Counted from the stretch's first letter, positions 45,931 to 59,171 are shown. The stretch: 64,000 nucleotides of DNA from Lonicera japonica (GCA_021464415.1 CM038471.1:35127234-35191233), one strand, 5' to 3'. Made by a program: numbers and translations. Notes: generated by a model from the sequence alone, not told the origin.

Positions 45931-48900
45931 CTACTCTTGTTTTTGTGTAGAGGTCTCACCAGCTTGTTCTTCTTGGGCTTTAACACTTTCTATGGGCTCA
46001 ATAGAGGATTCTCCATTTGTGGGCATTGACACATTATCTTGGGCCCCACTCTCTCCATTTGTGGGCTTTGACACATCATTTTGAGCCCCACTCTCCCCAT
46101 TTGTGGGCTTTGACAAATCATATTGGGCCCCACTCTCCCCATTTGTGGGCTTTGACAACTCATCTTGGGCACCACTCAAAGGACCACCCAATTTCACTTC
46201 ACCACCAACATCTTCTTCAGGCTTGTATGTGTACCATGAGGCCCAATACAAGTAGTTGAAGAAATTAAGCACACTCAAAATAGCCAAAAACCAATAAAAG
46301 AGATCCAAATTGTTACTATTCAAATCCTCCCCATGTAACCAACCTAGCTTACTAGGTGCCACTCTTTTTGTCACTGCATTGATCACATCTACAAATACCG
46401 AGCTCAAGAAGTACCCGAACGACAAAGAGAGCCACGTGAATGAAGTCGATAGCGACCTCATACCCGCTGGAGCCTCCCTGTAGAAAAACTCCAACAACCC
46501 GACAAGCGTGAACATATCAGCGATCCCAAAAATACCGTACTGGAACGAGAGCCAAAAGAGGCTAATGGCCTTTTCTTTGGGGTGGTCGATGAAATGATTC
46601 TTCCTTTTAACCTCAACTATGGCCGCAATTGCCATGGAGATGGCTGATAAGACTAGCCCAACGCCCACACGTTGGAGCTGGGTGATGCCAGACGGGTGCT
46701 TGGTGATCTTTCTGGCAAATGGGACAAAGAAGAGTTCATATAGAGGTAGGAGGATCGACATGAAGGCGAGGGGGATAACGGGAACTGAAGCAGCGGGGAC
46801 CTCGAACGAGCCGAGGAACCGGTTCATGATTCGGCCTTGTTGGACTGAGAAGGTTTGGAGTTGGGCTAGGCAAGTGTTCATTAGGATGGTGCTGGCTATA
46901 ATTGGGAGCATTCTTGTGAGGACTTTTACTTCTTCAACTTGGGTCACTGTGCAAAGGGTCCATGGTGTGGCTTGGATTGGGTCACTGCAAGGGACTGCAG
47001 CCTTGTCTAGCCAACTGCAGAGTTAAATAGATTGGAAATGTTAATTGGAAGTTAGAACCTTACATGTATTTCTTTGATGGAATTTGATTTTGCTTAGGCT
47101 AGTTTTATGTTATGTTTATACAGGGGCACAGAGCCAAAAAAAATAAAAATTTGAAAGGGTGGCGCAATTTAGCACAAATTTTTTCTTTTTTTTTACGAAT
47201 TAAGGGGAGTAAAATTGGTATTGGTAATATATTTTTTCAAAACTAAAGGGGGGCAAAATAATCACTATAAACCTTTTTTTTTTTTTTCAATTTTAGAGAG
47301 ATAAAATAGAACTAAAACACCAAGCTTTTAATATTAAGGGGGGCAATTGCCTCACCTTTATGCCTTACTCGCTCCGTCTCTGTGTTTATATAAGTCAGCG
47401 CGTATTATAGTTGGTTGACGGCTACACTGGGGTATATATACATACACATACAACAGTCTAGCCACAACACATAATTATTTTGTAGTAATATAAGAAAGAG
47501 TGATTAATGTGAAACAAGTAAAGATCACCTAAATTGGTCAGTGTGTAAGATTTTGGGCTCCGAAACTGATTCTTTTTCATTAATCTCATACAGTTCACTG
47601 GGACTCTCTGGTAGGGACAATTTTCTGTTTTTGAATGCCACAACTATAACCTGTCAGAAGCGCACAGCATTGAATAAATGTTGGTTAGACTCATCATTTT
47701 TTGCGTACTTCAACAAAAATTTCAAAATATTTATCAGTACTTTAAATCACTTTGAACCCGTTTGGTTGTGTAAATTACCTAATTTTAGAATTAGTTAATT
47801 TTCGATTGAAGAATTGTGAATTTGCTCATTTATGAATAATTCAATTCTAATTCAAGTAGTGTTTGGAAAACTTAAACAAGAAACTCCAATTGTTAGAATA
47901 AAAACATGTTTTCTATTGTTCTATGTTATTTAAAATTTTGTCTAGATGCATCAACACCACGGGTAGAAACTAGATCTTCTCGAAAAATAGAGTTTGAATG
48001 AATTATCTAATTTTAGAATTAGGCAATTTCAAGTTTTACTTGAAATGACTTAATTTGAGTTTTTGTGAATCAACTTGAATGATCATATTTACAATTGTTC
48101 AATTTACACAACCAAACACTAATAAATGAAATTTTTGTAAATAATTTAATTATAAATTATATAATTCGCAATTTGAAAGATAACCAAACGGGCCCTACGT
48201 AAATACAACACGCAATATTGTTTAAGCGTGTGTAAGAGTGGTACCTCTGTAATTCTGAAGAGTGGGCTGTACTCGGGAAACTTAAGCCTATAAAAAGGCT
48301 TACCAAGTGCAAGCACAAAGAATCCAATGGACAGAGATATAAGAAAGATCAAGAACCCGTACCACCACCCTTTATTGGTGCTGATCCACACGATCACCGT
48401 AACGCCAAGGCACGCGCTGCTTGTGGTAGCTAGCAAGAGCAAGTTAAAGTAGGTCCCGAGGGCCTTGGCTTCCCTTGGATCCTTCTGATCAAACTGGTCC
48501 GCACCCAGTGCCGGTAGAGCTCCCCTCACCCCACCAGAACCCAACGCGAACAGACAGAGCGATAAATAAAACATAACCGCCAGTCCGCCTCCAATGCAGC
48601 TCGGTTTTCCGATTCCACAAGCGGGAGGTTGCAGACTTGTGAACCGAGCTTGGATTGTCATCAAAATTAATCCCTATAGAATGTATAACTCATTAATGTA
48701 CTTGATATGAATAACAGAATTGATAAAAATGAGTAAGATTGCTTAAAGAACAATAAATTTTATCTTTCACATACACTTAGGTCGTGTTTGATCACATGTA
48801 AATATTGCAGGAATGTTTAGTTTACTAAAAATAAAGTCAAAAAATAAGAGTAAATAAAAAGATTGTGATTGACGGTAAAATATTTTTCTCCACAATTTGA

Positions 48901-50477
48901 TCTTTTATGCTATAGTTCCCCTTCACTCTTAAATTGAAAGTCACAAACTTTTACAAAGCATATGAAGTAAGAGTCATGTTTTCAAAATTAATTAATATAC
49001 TGAATCGCCATGAATTTGTTATATACTTCATCATAATTTATTTGCTTATGTAAAATTATAAAATTATCCTTCTTGCGCCAGGAATACTATATATTAAGCC
49101 TGAATAGAAGGTTTTGGTAGGTTTATGAAATTATTAAATTAAACTTTCTACATAGTACAATAAAATAATGTTAAAGTGGAACTTGAACTCATGACCATAA
49201 AGACAAAAAGTCTCATTTAATTATCACTTGACCAAATATTATTATATATTTTTATTGTGAAAAAAAAAAATGAAAGAAAAAAACACTAAGTATATCATAT
49301 CGCACACCGTTAAAGTGTTATCCTATGTTAGTGTTTATAATCTACGGTCTACTTATTGAGGAGATGCTTTTTTTTAGTTGAATCAAAACAAGGAATTTTA
49401 AACAAATGAATTGGAAGCTTAATTAAATTATGAAAATTGTATTTTTACTGAGTAATTGTATTTTATTTTCTTTTTTTATCGGGTATATTATATAAGTTAT
49501 ACTTATAAAAATACAATCTATATAATACATATAGATAAAAATATCCGTTAAAATTATGCAATAAGTGTAGCGCTACTCTTACGCACCACAATTTCGATTG
49601 CACCGAAGATGAGACAAGTGTGAAAGCGGTTGATGTAGGTGTCGGAGATGAAGCCGCCGAGAAGGGCGAGCAAGAAGGTGGAGCCCATGAGGTTAGTGAG
49701 GGTGTTTGCAGAGTTGGCAATGTTGAAGTGCAGGTCTAGGAAGAAGTATAGCACCATGCTCACCACTATTGCTATGAATCCCATGTTGTCCAATGCCACC
49801 AATCCTATATATATATATAAATATAGAGAGAGAATTAATGTGCGTCAACATTTATATATATATGCGTGCAAATGCAGCCCGTGTGCTACTCGCATGTATA
49901 TAGTTTAATCACAAATACTTATTAAAACTATTAAAACTAAAAGATGGTCTAGTGTTAAACTTTAGTATAATTAAATTGGTAAAGAGCGAATGTTTGATTC
50001 TTGTTACAAATAAATTCTTCGAGGGAAAAAAATCACTAAGAAAAAAAACGGTTTCAAAAATTGGCATAGTGACTTGTGAGATGATAGAGGCAACAATTAC
50101 ATATAAAAAAAATTTAAAAATGCAAGTGTTAAAAAAGGATCAAGTGCGCGTCCATGCTAGGTCAACTTGGCATGCGTGTGTTCCATGCAACTCCAATTTA
50201 TCGACTGTGCAAGCCAAATAGATCCATTGTAGTTGAAGTAACACTAATCGACATGTTTAGCAATGAATAACATATACCGGGTGAATTGAATTTAGTAGAG
50301 CAAACTCTAGTTCAGTAAAAAAAAATACTGAAAAATTAATAAATTTGGAAGGTAAATTAATTAATTACCATAAATGAAGTAGGAAGCAGTGAATCCGCCC
50401 TTGGTTTCTCTGTTAGTCCATGGACTCAAGATCTTGTAGTTAGGATTCATACCTTTCTCTTCCCCCTGTGTACACAT
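45931..50477 (-). CDS. NPF4: NRT1/PTR family transporter, NPF4 subfamily, five coding exons
   Basis: Exons on the minus strand: 50477-50369, 49804-49587, 48673-48245, 47650-47529, 47014-45931. Junctions are GT-AG, phases agree, and the total is 1962 nt, 653 residues. The 218-nt second exon is the usual NPF size. The protein is a 12-helix major-facilitator carrier of the plasma membrane; NPF4 members move nitrate, abscisic acid or gibberellin with protons. Family blocks: [76 protein letters not shown] and NYLYWASWY. The last exon most resembles NPF4.3/4.4. The helix-1 ExxE[K/R] motif is replaced by an LVALDNM stretch, as in other NPF4 proteins. After helix 12 there is an unusual tail with four 14-residue repeats (573-628). 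The start is the first in-frame ATG (50477), after a TGA; a later Met (50450) or an upstream mini-exon near 50926-50958 are alternatives. Substrate cannot be told. Confidence 0.92.
46009..46176 (-). repeat. Four in-frame 42-bp repeats in the NPF C-terminal tail
   Basis: Four exact-length 42-bp units (168 bp) encode SGAQ, then two or three variable residues, then S(K/M)PTNGE. On the plus strand the 'ccatttgtgggc' start points are 46013, 46055, 46097 and 46139, each 42 apart. All substitutions keep the frame and the PTNGE core, so the array is coding and recently expanded. Confidence 0.93.
47121..47382. mobile_element. hAT-type MITE in the last NPF intron (262 bp)
   Basis: The ends CAGGGGCACAGAGCC and the inverse CAGAGACGGAGCGAG are flanked by a perfect 8-bp duplication TGTTTATA (47113-47120 and 47383-47390). 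It sits between coding exons 4 and 5. Confidence 0.83.
47757..48120. mobile_element. TIR element in the third NPF intron
   Basis: The left 'ccgtttggttgtgtaaatta' and right 'caatttacacaaccaaacac' are inverted; inner 'cctaattttagaattag' words occur near both halves. A further 'aaccaaacgggccc' at 48182 pairs with the left edge 'cccgtttggtt', so the true right end could be there (48195). Confidence 0.7.
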
Positions 50478-52186
50478 AATCAATCAAAATCAAATGTTAA
50501 TGAATCAAGCTACTTGAACTCGACTTGTTATTATTTGACTAGCTAGAGACTCATTAGAGATGCATTCTTGGGATAAACAAATCAAACTCAAACTTGAAGA
50601 TATTAATTTAAAAACTTGTTATATTGTTATGCTCAACTCCATAAGTTCATAAACATTGTAAAACTGCCGAAAATCAAGCATTCGAACTCTTTTAAACCCT
50701 GTTCAATAACTAAACAAGCTAACTAAATTTGAACAATATTTATTGCTTTGTTCGACTCGACTCAACTCGTTTAGAGCTTGCGCTATAGAGAGAAATAAGA
50801 TGGTAGTTTGAACTCTAACCATTGTTGGGAAATTGAGAGTATTAGCAAAGTTTGAGAGGGAGAAGTTCAAGTGTTTGGTGTCTATAGAAATTTGGCCTTA
50901 AAAATAGAGCACACAAACATTGTACACACCGATGGCTTGGCATCAAATTGATCGCCATTTGTTCCTCTCTGTCACTCTATATATAAATATATTTTTTTTC
51001 AAAAAAAAAAATTATAAATAAATAATTTAATTAGTACTGTGTTTGGCAACTGTATATTGCCAATTTACTTTACGCAAAGAAGTGCATTGTGGACAAGAGC
51101 CCAAAACGGCAGTGGGTGCACAAAGCCAGACAAGACCTTACATGACAGGGGTATTCTTGTAATTAACTATGAGTTCAGGGGCATTAATTACAAAGTGTGG
51201 TGGATTTTTCCTTTTGCAACCAGGAAAAAAAGTAAAAAAAATGTGTTGTGTAATTTACCCTTAATTCATTAATTGATCTCTTTGGTTGAGAGATGGATCT
51301 TTCCTTTTGTAACCAGGGAAAAAAGTTAAAAAGAAAAAAAGATACAAATTTTTGGCCTCACACTGTAACTGTAATTATTTTTTTACCGAGATTTACTGTA
51401 TGGTGGACTTTTTTTTTTTTTAATATTAGCTATTTAACAATAATTTAATAACATAGTAAGATTTTGGGGCGTGTTTGATTTGTTGAAAATCCAATAACGT
51501 GAAAACTGGTTCTAACATAAATAATTTTGGGAATTCTTAAACAAACTTATAAAATTATTTTTCTCACCCTGGTGGGAGAGGACATGCATCTCACCCCAGT
51601 AAATTATTATCAATACTTTCAACTCACCCCACCACTTTTTTATACGGCAAACAAGTAATACACTATTTCCCTTGCACACCCACAATCAAGTTGTTTCACA
51701 GTTGAAATCTCCACCCAACTCCCAAGTCTTCAAATCCTTCTTTTATTCATACAAAATCCACCTTTAATGTATGTATGTATATATATATACATATGAATTG
51801 TGTTGTATTCTATGCTACATAATATGTGTTGATTGTATATATAGATACGCATATATATATATATTAATTTGTATTAGAGAGATCTAGAACTTCAATTTCA
51901 ATTATTTCTTACAATTCTACCAACAAATCTCATTTACCTTTCTAGTCTTTTTTCAGCAACTATTCCGATCCACTTTTATTTTATTTTTGCTAAAAAAGTG
52001 TTTAATATGAATTAACTTAAAAACTCAACACAAGAGAGAAAGATATAGGCATTAAAGATGGGTCCAGATTTTTTTTTCTTGATAAAATATTGTTAAATTG
52101 ATTAACTTAAAGAGGAGAGAAGATAGATGAGGCAATTAAAATAGGGGTTTGGAATTTATTTTGCTAATCAAGTATTGTTCAGATGA
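50478..52186. other. 5' flank of NPF; no gene seen
   Basis: This holds the probable NPF promoter. Words 'gactcgactcaactcg' near 50752 and 'cttgaactcgacttg' near 50515 look like the two ends of a diverged 'ctcga'-type element. A possible 11-codon upstream exon (50926-50958, opening MAINLMPSHR) could splice in phase to 50465, but with a weak donor. The rest is AT-rich, with TA tracts at 51775-51862. Confidence 0.45.
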
Positions 52187-52213
52187 ATTAACTTAAAAGG
52201 GGAGGAGGGGCAG

Positions 52214-52215
<2 letters not shown>

Positions 52216-52248
<33 letters not shown>
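52216..52248. repeat. (AG)n microsatellite
   Basis: About 16 AG units. Confidence 0.9.
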
Positions 52249-52249
<1 letters not shown>

Positions 52250-55200
52250 AACTAGGGTTAAAGATTGGATAAAAGAGATAGAAATTAGGGGATTGTTTGG
52301 GTAGAAAAAAGTTTTGTTTTCTATTAAATTTTAAAAATAAGTGGGGTGAGTAGAATATTTTGATGGGTGTGAACAAGAACACCCTTAGTTTTTCATACAA
52401 ATGAAATGGTTTATGTCTGTTTAGTTGGTTTTCATAAATTATGAAAATTAATTGCAGTAATTTTTGTGTGTTAGTCTATTCGCAGGTCATATCACCAAGA
52501 GAAAAATAATATCAAATATCCTCTAATTATGTAGCCACAACACCTTCAACACCCTAATTATATGATATTTTGGCTATAAAATAGGGGTGCATATAACATC
52601 ACCCATGAAAAATTATGAAAGTAAATAATGGCGTTTTCATATAATATGCAAATCAAGCATACTGTCTTACATTATTATTTTAGAAAAAACAAATTAGTCT
52701 TCTTCCAGCATTAATGATAAGTAATCATACAATTTTAATGTCATATCTTAGGTCCTCGACCAATATTCAATAATTTATGGAAGTATGTTGTTCTCTCTCT
52801 CTCAATGCCAAATGGAGAACTATACATTGATAAGAGAAGATATTGACGTTCGTATTCTACCTCTTAATATTGAATATGATTAAAATGAAGTATTTAGTAT
52901 TATGTGGCGCAATAATAATTTTAATGAAAATTTATTACAATGTTACCCTTCTTTTGAATTTAGTTCATGGGATCTAAATGTATATGATAATTATAATGGT
53001 AAAATTGTAGAAGAACATATATTAAGTATTCATGGTAAAATATTTTCAAACAAATAATATTTTTCCGAAGGTTCGCACATATAAGAAACAAATATAATTT
53101 TGAAAATATATAATAAATATTAAGTATTTAGAGTTCTGTATCTACTTTTCAGCATTTAGATGCTAAGAAAACAAATGCCCCATTAACATTCTGTCACATT
53201 AGTACCAAAAGTTAACTGAATAAAGTAATGAATTTGTGAAAAGAAATTACATAAAATAAAATCTCTGAACCTGTTCATAAAGAAAACTTCAAAAGTTCGT
53301 ATCCACCTTTATTAGATCTGAACTATCATTATGCATTACTCCTAATGTTTGTTTGGTTCGAAAGTTAGTTCGTTCTTGAAATTTTAGATTAACAAATTCA
53401 TATGAACAGTCTCTTATAGTTCCAATTAGGAGGTTAAATCATAAGCTCATAAGACACAAACTTTTTATATAAATTTATCATTTTTTATTTCATAAATGAA
53501 CAAAAACTCGAACCTTAAGAATATTCAATATTTATGTTGATATACAAAACATGTATGTTAAAACTTTAAATTCATGATTGCCTTAATTATCTAGTACCTA
53601 GAGATAAATAAAGTTGGTGTTATTGTAGGGACAAATATAGTGTGATATTTTATGTATCATCTTTTTCCCAACCCTACATGACATGTTCTTCTTGGGGTCA
53701 AATTAGGTAGAGTCGTTCATAGGGTCAAGCTAAAATCCAATGCCCTCTGATTTTTTCTCAAACAAAAATATGTATATATACATGCATATTAAGCCCCCCC
53801 CCCCCCCCCCCCCCCTCTTTTTTTTTTACAAGCAATGATTCTACTTCTATACGTAATAGTTATTGATTTCCGTATCACGTGTTAAGTGAATTATTTTATA
53901 TAGCTCTTCATGTTTACAAGTGTACACCGTATTTGTAGCATGCCATCTAGTTAATATTTGTATTTCTAAACCATAAATTATTCTCTAAAGATTATTTAGT
54001 TGGCATTAATATATAGAATTACTTGGGACTATCTTTAAATTGAGACCTTGTTATGAGAGAGGGTCGTTATGAGTGTGTAGGATAGATGAGAGAGAGAGTC
54101 GTTAAGATGCCACGTACTATTCTTTTTTGAGATATATTCAAAGCATCAAATCACAAAACATGAAACAAATTTTACACATAAATTGGCGGTTTTTGTAAGA
54201 ATATTACTATCACTTCCATTGTGCCATATACTACGTCTAATGTATTATGAACGGAGTTCAATGAAATGGTATCAATTAACAATATTAATCACCAAGAAGT
54301 AAGAACTTCCCAAAAATATCTCTCGAATATCATACGCATACTTAAAATGATTATACACCATGTTCCAACAAGAAATACATAGAATGCACTCCGCAAAAAC
54401 TTAACAACCCTAGTCAAATAAATATAAATAGAAAAGGACTACATGCACCTCTAGTCCAAAGATGGTGTTGGTCCACTCAGAAGGATAAAACACAAATCTA
54501 TATAATAAGGGGTAATGGTTTTAAATCCTAAAAATATATAAGGGATAATGAAATTGTGTGATTGAAATTTAAGATACTTTTTTAATGGTGGATAGTGTCT
54601 TTGGCACGAATTACGAACTAGTATATAAATAGAAAGGAGTATATAAATTTCTCTATATGACCCAAGGACCAAATACTTTAAGAGCTTGAAAGACAACTCA
54701 TAAAAAAGCAACCGTGCGCGAATTGTCCGTGACACGGAAGGATGTGGACATGACCAAGCAAGGCGAAAATGAAGGATTCCGTTCCATTTATTAGCTTTCA
54801 AAACCCATGTACCAAAGCCGAAGGGCATATCTATTACAGCTTGATTATGTGAAGATGAACATTGTATATGTCACTCTCACTTTATAGTTCTTGCTAGCTA
54901 TCTTGTGGACTACACGCATAACTATCAACAAGTCCCTTTCTATATCCCAAGACTTGGGACTAATAATTAAACTTTTGAAGATGATTTATATTGTTTAAAT
55001 CAAATGACGATCCAAACAAGGTCTTGGCTTGGTTATCATCATTATTCCTTCTTACACAAGTGCTCTCCTAAATTTTCCTATTTTTTGCACCGTGGTAATA
55101 TTCTCTCTTGGGCCAAAACTAGATTCTGTTCTTCTCCTTTTGTTACTTTTTGATAATGCTTCTCTTTGAGACTTCAATTTATTGTGGCTATTTAGAAAGG

Positions 55201-58200
55201 TAGAAATCTTTATGGAGGTGAAAACTTGATGATTTTGTCCACGGGTGCAAATAACTCAAGCCGAACCTAAACAATGTAGTCCTCGTATATATGCAATAAT
55301 GAAAGAGTAGAAATTTCGGATGTTCAAGCGTGTGTTAAGATTATCTGAGCTCGAACTTTATGCCTAGTTTAAACGAGTTCAAAGAAATCATCGTACAGAT
55401 GAGCTCAATACAACTTCTCCTACTTAGCTTGACTTGAATAAATACAAATAAAAATGACCTTAAACAATACCGATCTCGAGCCTATTTGCTGCAGGCTTAC
55501 TTAAGCTACGTTCACGATCCACGAACCTCCTCTATCGACAAGGATGTTCAAGCTTGGCACGTTTACAAATAGCTTTTTTGTATAAAACTCATCAACACAA
55601 TTTGCTAACTAGTTACAGAGCTCTAACGTTTTAAACATCTTAATAACTTGTTTTTTGCTCTTATTTGAAACATTTTTTCTCTTTCTGGATACAAAGGTAT
55701 CTTCAAAAGGTTCATACAGCAACAAACAACTTTCTTGAAAACAATGACTTATCTTGTCCCTAAACATCCATTTCTATCCACCTCTGTTCTTTCTCACCCT
55801 GCTGACTTCTATAGATGTATATACTTCCTCCATTTGGGTAATTGACAGCAATTTCATCTAAAATATTTAACTTTTTTGGCACTTAACCCCCTACACTTGC
55901 AAAAGTGACACAAAACCCCTCTAGACTAAGAGACTTGGGGGTTAAGTGCCAAGAAGTGATAATTAAAGAGGGATCCATTGCAATTTTCCCTATTCAAATA
56001 AATTGAGAATATATAGCACATAAAACCACAAACTTTACAACTAATGTTACATTCAGATTTACAGTGGAAATAATAACTCCCAAACAAGGTCAAAACATGT
56101 AGCACTCAGGTTCATTGGAATCTGTCCTGTCACCTGTGGGTGTGGGGAGAAGAATAGTTAAGCTTTTGTACTCAAAATCTCATCAAAGATTAGGGCTCAT
56201 CAATAAATACTGCAAACATGAAGGGCCCTTTTGACTGTCATCATTCACCAACTTCTCTACAGGTACTTTCGATAATTCAGGTAGAAAATAATTGAATTTT
56301 ATGGAATTATTTTCCAAGGAATGATTTCAGATTTAGAACAAAACTCAGCGTGGAGGCGGACAGGCAGCTTTCGAGTTTTACATGGAACATGAGGAAATTA
56401 GGCTAAAACCGGATTGTAGCCTGGAAATCAATTCTGTGAAAATTATGTAATCAAATATCAATAAAGATGGCAAATACGAAATTTTGAGTATTTTGAATGA
56501 AAAAGAAGTGTTATCAAACACACCCTACATGTATAAAAGACTAATGCATGGAATATTCTGTTTGGTCCATCAACATATATATATATATATGTTTCAATAA
56601 AGTAAATATGCTCCCATGCATGTAAGTAACATGCATAAAACCATACCCCTTTATTCTTCTTTCCCAACACAAACAACATTCAATTGGAATCCACTATCTT
56701 TTCACTTAAAAAGTGGTCACATGCTCTAAGGTTCTTATTTCTCTCTTCCCTATTTTAGCTTGGGAGATACTATTGCCGAAGCAATAGTTCCCGCTAGAGC
56801 AATTTCATCTCATTTTAAAAGCATCAAAGATGAGGTGACTTGCTTTGGCATTAGCATATCCCTTTATCTTTTATCAATTAAGTGATTGCTCATATAATCA
56901 GACTGATCTAGGATGTTTTTTTTTCCTCCGAAGGTATTCCTTAGTACCAGCCAGGATAATATCCTACTCCTTTGTCCTAAATCCATGTTTAACTTTCATG
57001 CTTTTTTGAAGATGTGTAACATAATCAATGGTTGAAATTAAGACTTGCTTATTACAGTACGATCTGGTACATTTATTATTTCTTAAAAAGGAGACTGAAC
57101 TCGAATTTTGAGGCAACCAAAAAGGAATAGTGAAAACTCTTAATTCAGAAGGGAAGGTAGGGTGTATTTTTTATGTTTGCTCTGTTCCTCAACAGTATAA
57201 GGACTATAAATAAACAAATCCAACTTGAAAAATCAGAGCTGAAAAAATAAAATGTCAAGCAAATATAATTCCTGGTTAATAAACTTCAGCTGCTCCCCAG
57301 TAATAGAATGCCATGTGGCATGCTAATTACACAAAAATAACATAAACATATACGTGTACAACAATGAGGTGCATAAAATCAACAAAATAGGAGAAGAAAA
57401 AAGGCCTTGAATCCTAACTATTTTGGATTAGATACCAAATTTTATGTTAAGCATGTTATAGGCCACATCACTAAACCCTAGAAAATCATCTCTTCCCACT
57501 TTTTAAGTACATTGCTTCTTGGATACCAGCAGAGCGAGATAGAGAGAGTACACGGGCGATGGCTCACAAGTCTTCAGCACAAATGTTCTACTATTCAATA
57601 TTCAAGTCCGACCCTTAATGTGGATTACATCCTGATTAAAAGGGTAAGAAGTAAAACTCCAAAGATGATAAATGCCCAAAAAAACTAAATGATTAACTAC
57701 CGCGGACATTTAACTTTGGATTTACAAGACTTGAGGCCAATAGGCTTCCAAAGCCTATGATAGTTATCTAACCAAGTAAGAGATTCTGCATTGTCGGTTT
57801 ATATTTGTTTACCATTTGTGCGGTTATATTTACTGCAAATAATTTAAAATTCCTCGGTCCTAGTATTAACTATATTACATATGTTTTGTGTTTTGTGTTT
57901 TGCTTTTGACCTCATCTTCACCCCTTCAACCTTGACCTACAAAGACCATCCTATGCCGTTGACACTACTTATGTGAAACTATATATTTAGGTCGGGAATA
58001 TTGACAATATACGGGTAGCAGTAACATTCATGAAACCAAAACCTATAGATGGGGAGAAAAAAAATTAATGAATTCATTGAAAATACATTAGCAATAGAGA
58101 TGGTTGAAATGCATACATGCATAACAGAATGCTAAGTTAAGCCTGTGTGCACCAGGAACTCAAGTAAGACTACAATTGTCCCCATAGAAAGGAATTCAAT

Positions 58201-58322
58201 GCAGTTTCACTTAAGATATGTATCTACACTAATGTATGTTATCGTTAGGGAACTTACATTTCTTCAAGAAAAAGGTCCGCAGCCACAAAATTATCGCATT
58301 TTGTAAACACCCCAAAATCCCC
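52249..58322. other. Six-kilobase gene-free interval between NPF and the PPR gene
   Basis: No coding region is supported. It contains the C run at 53794-53815, a TA tract at 56573-56590, and a one-sided 'ctcctttgtcctaaatccat' motif (56966) with 'ggagactgaactcgaatttt' (57090), which may be a decayed Stowaway-like element. Other sequence is AT-rich and non-repetitive to the eye. Confidence 0.55.
53794..53815 (+). repeat. Run of 22 C followed by a T run
   Basis: An uninterrupted C22 tract is followed by TC and about ten T. It can form an i-motif/G-quadruplex in vitro and is a likely length-error site. Confidence 0.92.
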
Positions 58323-59171
58323 TTAGGAACCATCAAGAGCATTTCTAAGACCATCTGAACGGGATCCAAATTTTTCCTTCTTCGATTTCTCTTTCTTGGA
58401 CCGAGATATCTTGGACCGCCCTTTAAACGTCTCAGAAAATAAATGCTTGTACTTTTCCAATATGCGTTCCTTCTCTTCAATTAAACCCAACATCTCGTAC
58501 GCATCGGCTACCTTCTGCACTATCGATTTTTCGGGAGGTTTACGGTCAAATGACTCAAGGCCCTTGAAGAGCTTTACAATATTCTCAAGCATGTTATTTC
58601 GATAATAAATGGATATCATAAGGTTACACAGTTCCCAAGGCACCGAATGCAAATCGCTCCCGATTTTCTTCACCCATATCTCGTGTGCTTCTTCAGCACG
58701 GTTCTCCATATCTAGTGCTCGAATCAACTGCCCGTATGTTCTCAGTGTGGTCCCCTGCCCTTTGCTTAGCATCCATTTGATGACTTGTATAACTCGACGC
58801 CATTGTTGCTCTTTTTCAAGGGTAATTAAGGCGTTCTTTAGCGGTCCTATGGGGAATTTTTGTTCCCACGCAACCCAAGCATCGAGTGCACCATAAACAG
58901 CGTCTTTACTATCTTTGAGATCAAGAAGTGTTCGAACAAGAAAGCCAATCTTGTCCCTTCTTGATACATTATCTCCTATTTCACGCTTATGAATTACTCC
59001 ACTATTGGGTTGGTCATCCATGGGTCTCTCTGTATTTGTATTGCTCTGGCTCGGAGTTTGAAATTGAGCCATTGTACAGTAAAAGTGGCTCGTGCTATGA
59101 GGTCTAATGGTTTGCTGTTGGCTGATCTGTCTGACCAGCTTAGCCAGTCCAGTTGACCTTGACATCGCCAT
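58323..59171 (-). CDS. Small PPR protein similar to Arabidopsis At4g18975, probably organellar
   Basis: A single open exon of 849 nt encodes 282 residues. The first 40 residues are rich in Ser, Thr, Arg and Gln with almost no acid (MAMSRSTGLAKLVRQISQ), typical of a plastid or mitochondrial transit peptide. Residues about 108-245 hold helix-turn-helix PPR-like repeats: PLKNALITLEKEQQWRRVIQ, then WMLSKGQGTT, YGQLIRALDM, RAEEAHEIW and VADAYEMLG. The KWMLSKGQGTT and DLHSVPWELC blocks are characteristic of the At4g18975-type family as I recall it. These short PPR proteins presumably bind RNA in organelles, but the family's role is poorly defined. The C-terminus is Lys/Ser-rich (252-275). The start used is the first ATG after a likely acceptor at 59198; the upstream frame stays open to 59225 but reads through that acceptor. 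The 5' UTR probably continues in an exon near 62436. Confidence 0.88.
   Translation of the reverse strand: MAMSRSTGLAKLVRQISQQQTIRPHSTSHFYCTMAQFQTPSQSNTNTERPMDDQPNSGVIHKREIGDNVSRRDKIGFLVRTLLDLKDSKDAVYGALDAWVAWEQKFPIGPLKNALITLEKEQQWRRVIQVIKWMLSKGQGTTLRTYGQLIRALDMENRAEEAHEIWVKKIGSDLHSVPWELCNLMISIYYRNNMLENIVKLFKGLESFDRKPPEKSIVQKVADAYEMLGLIEEKERILEKYKHLFSETFKGRSKISRSKKEKSKKEKFGSRSDGLRNALDGS

Noticed and set aside
45990..46259. Open frames on both strands over the NPF repeat tail
   Set aside because: They arise from the 42-bp repeats read in other frames (repeated WALTHHLGPHS-like or [13 protein letters not shown] units).
46619..47026. 135-codon plus-strand frame
   Set aside because: It is antisense to the conserved last NPF exon, whose sense translation is clearly the real protein.
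58229..58480. 83-codon minus-strand frame at the end of the PPR gene
   Set aside because: It overlaps the PPR coding end in a different frame and is Arg/Lys-rich only because of the Lys/Ser-rich PPR tail.
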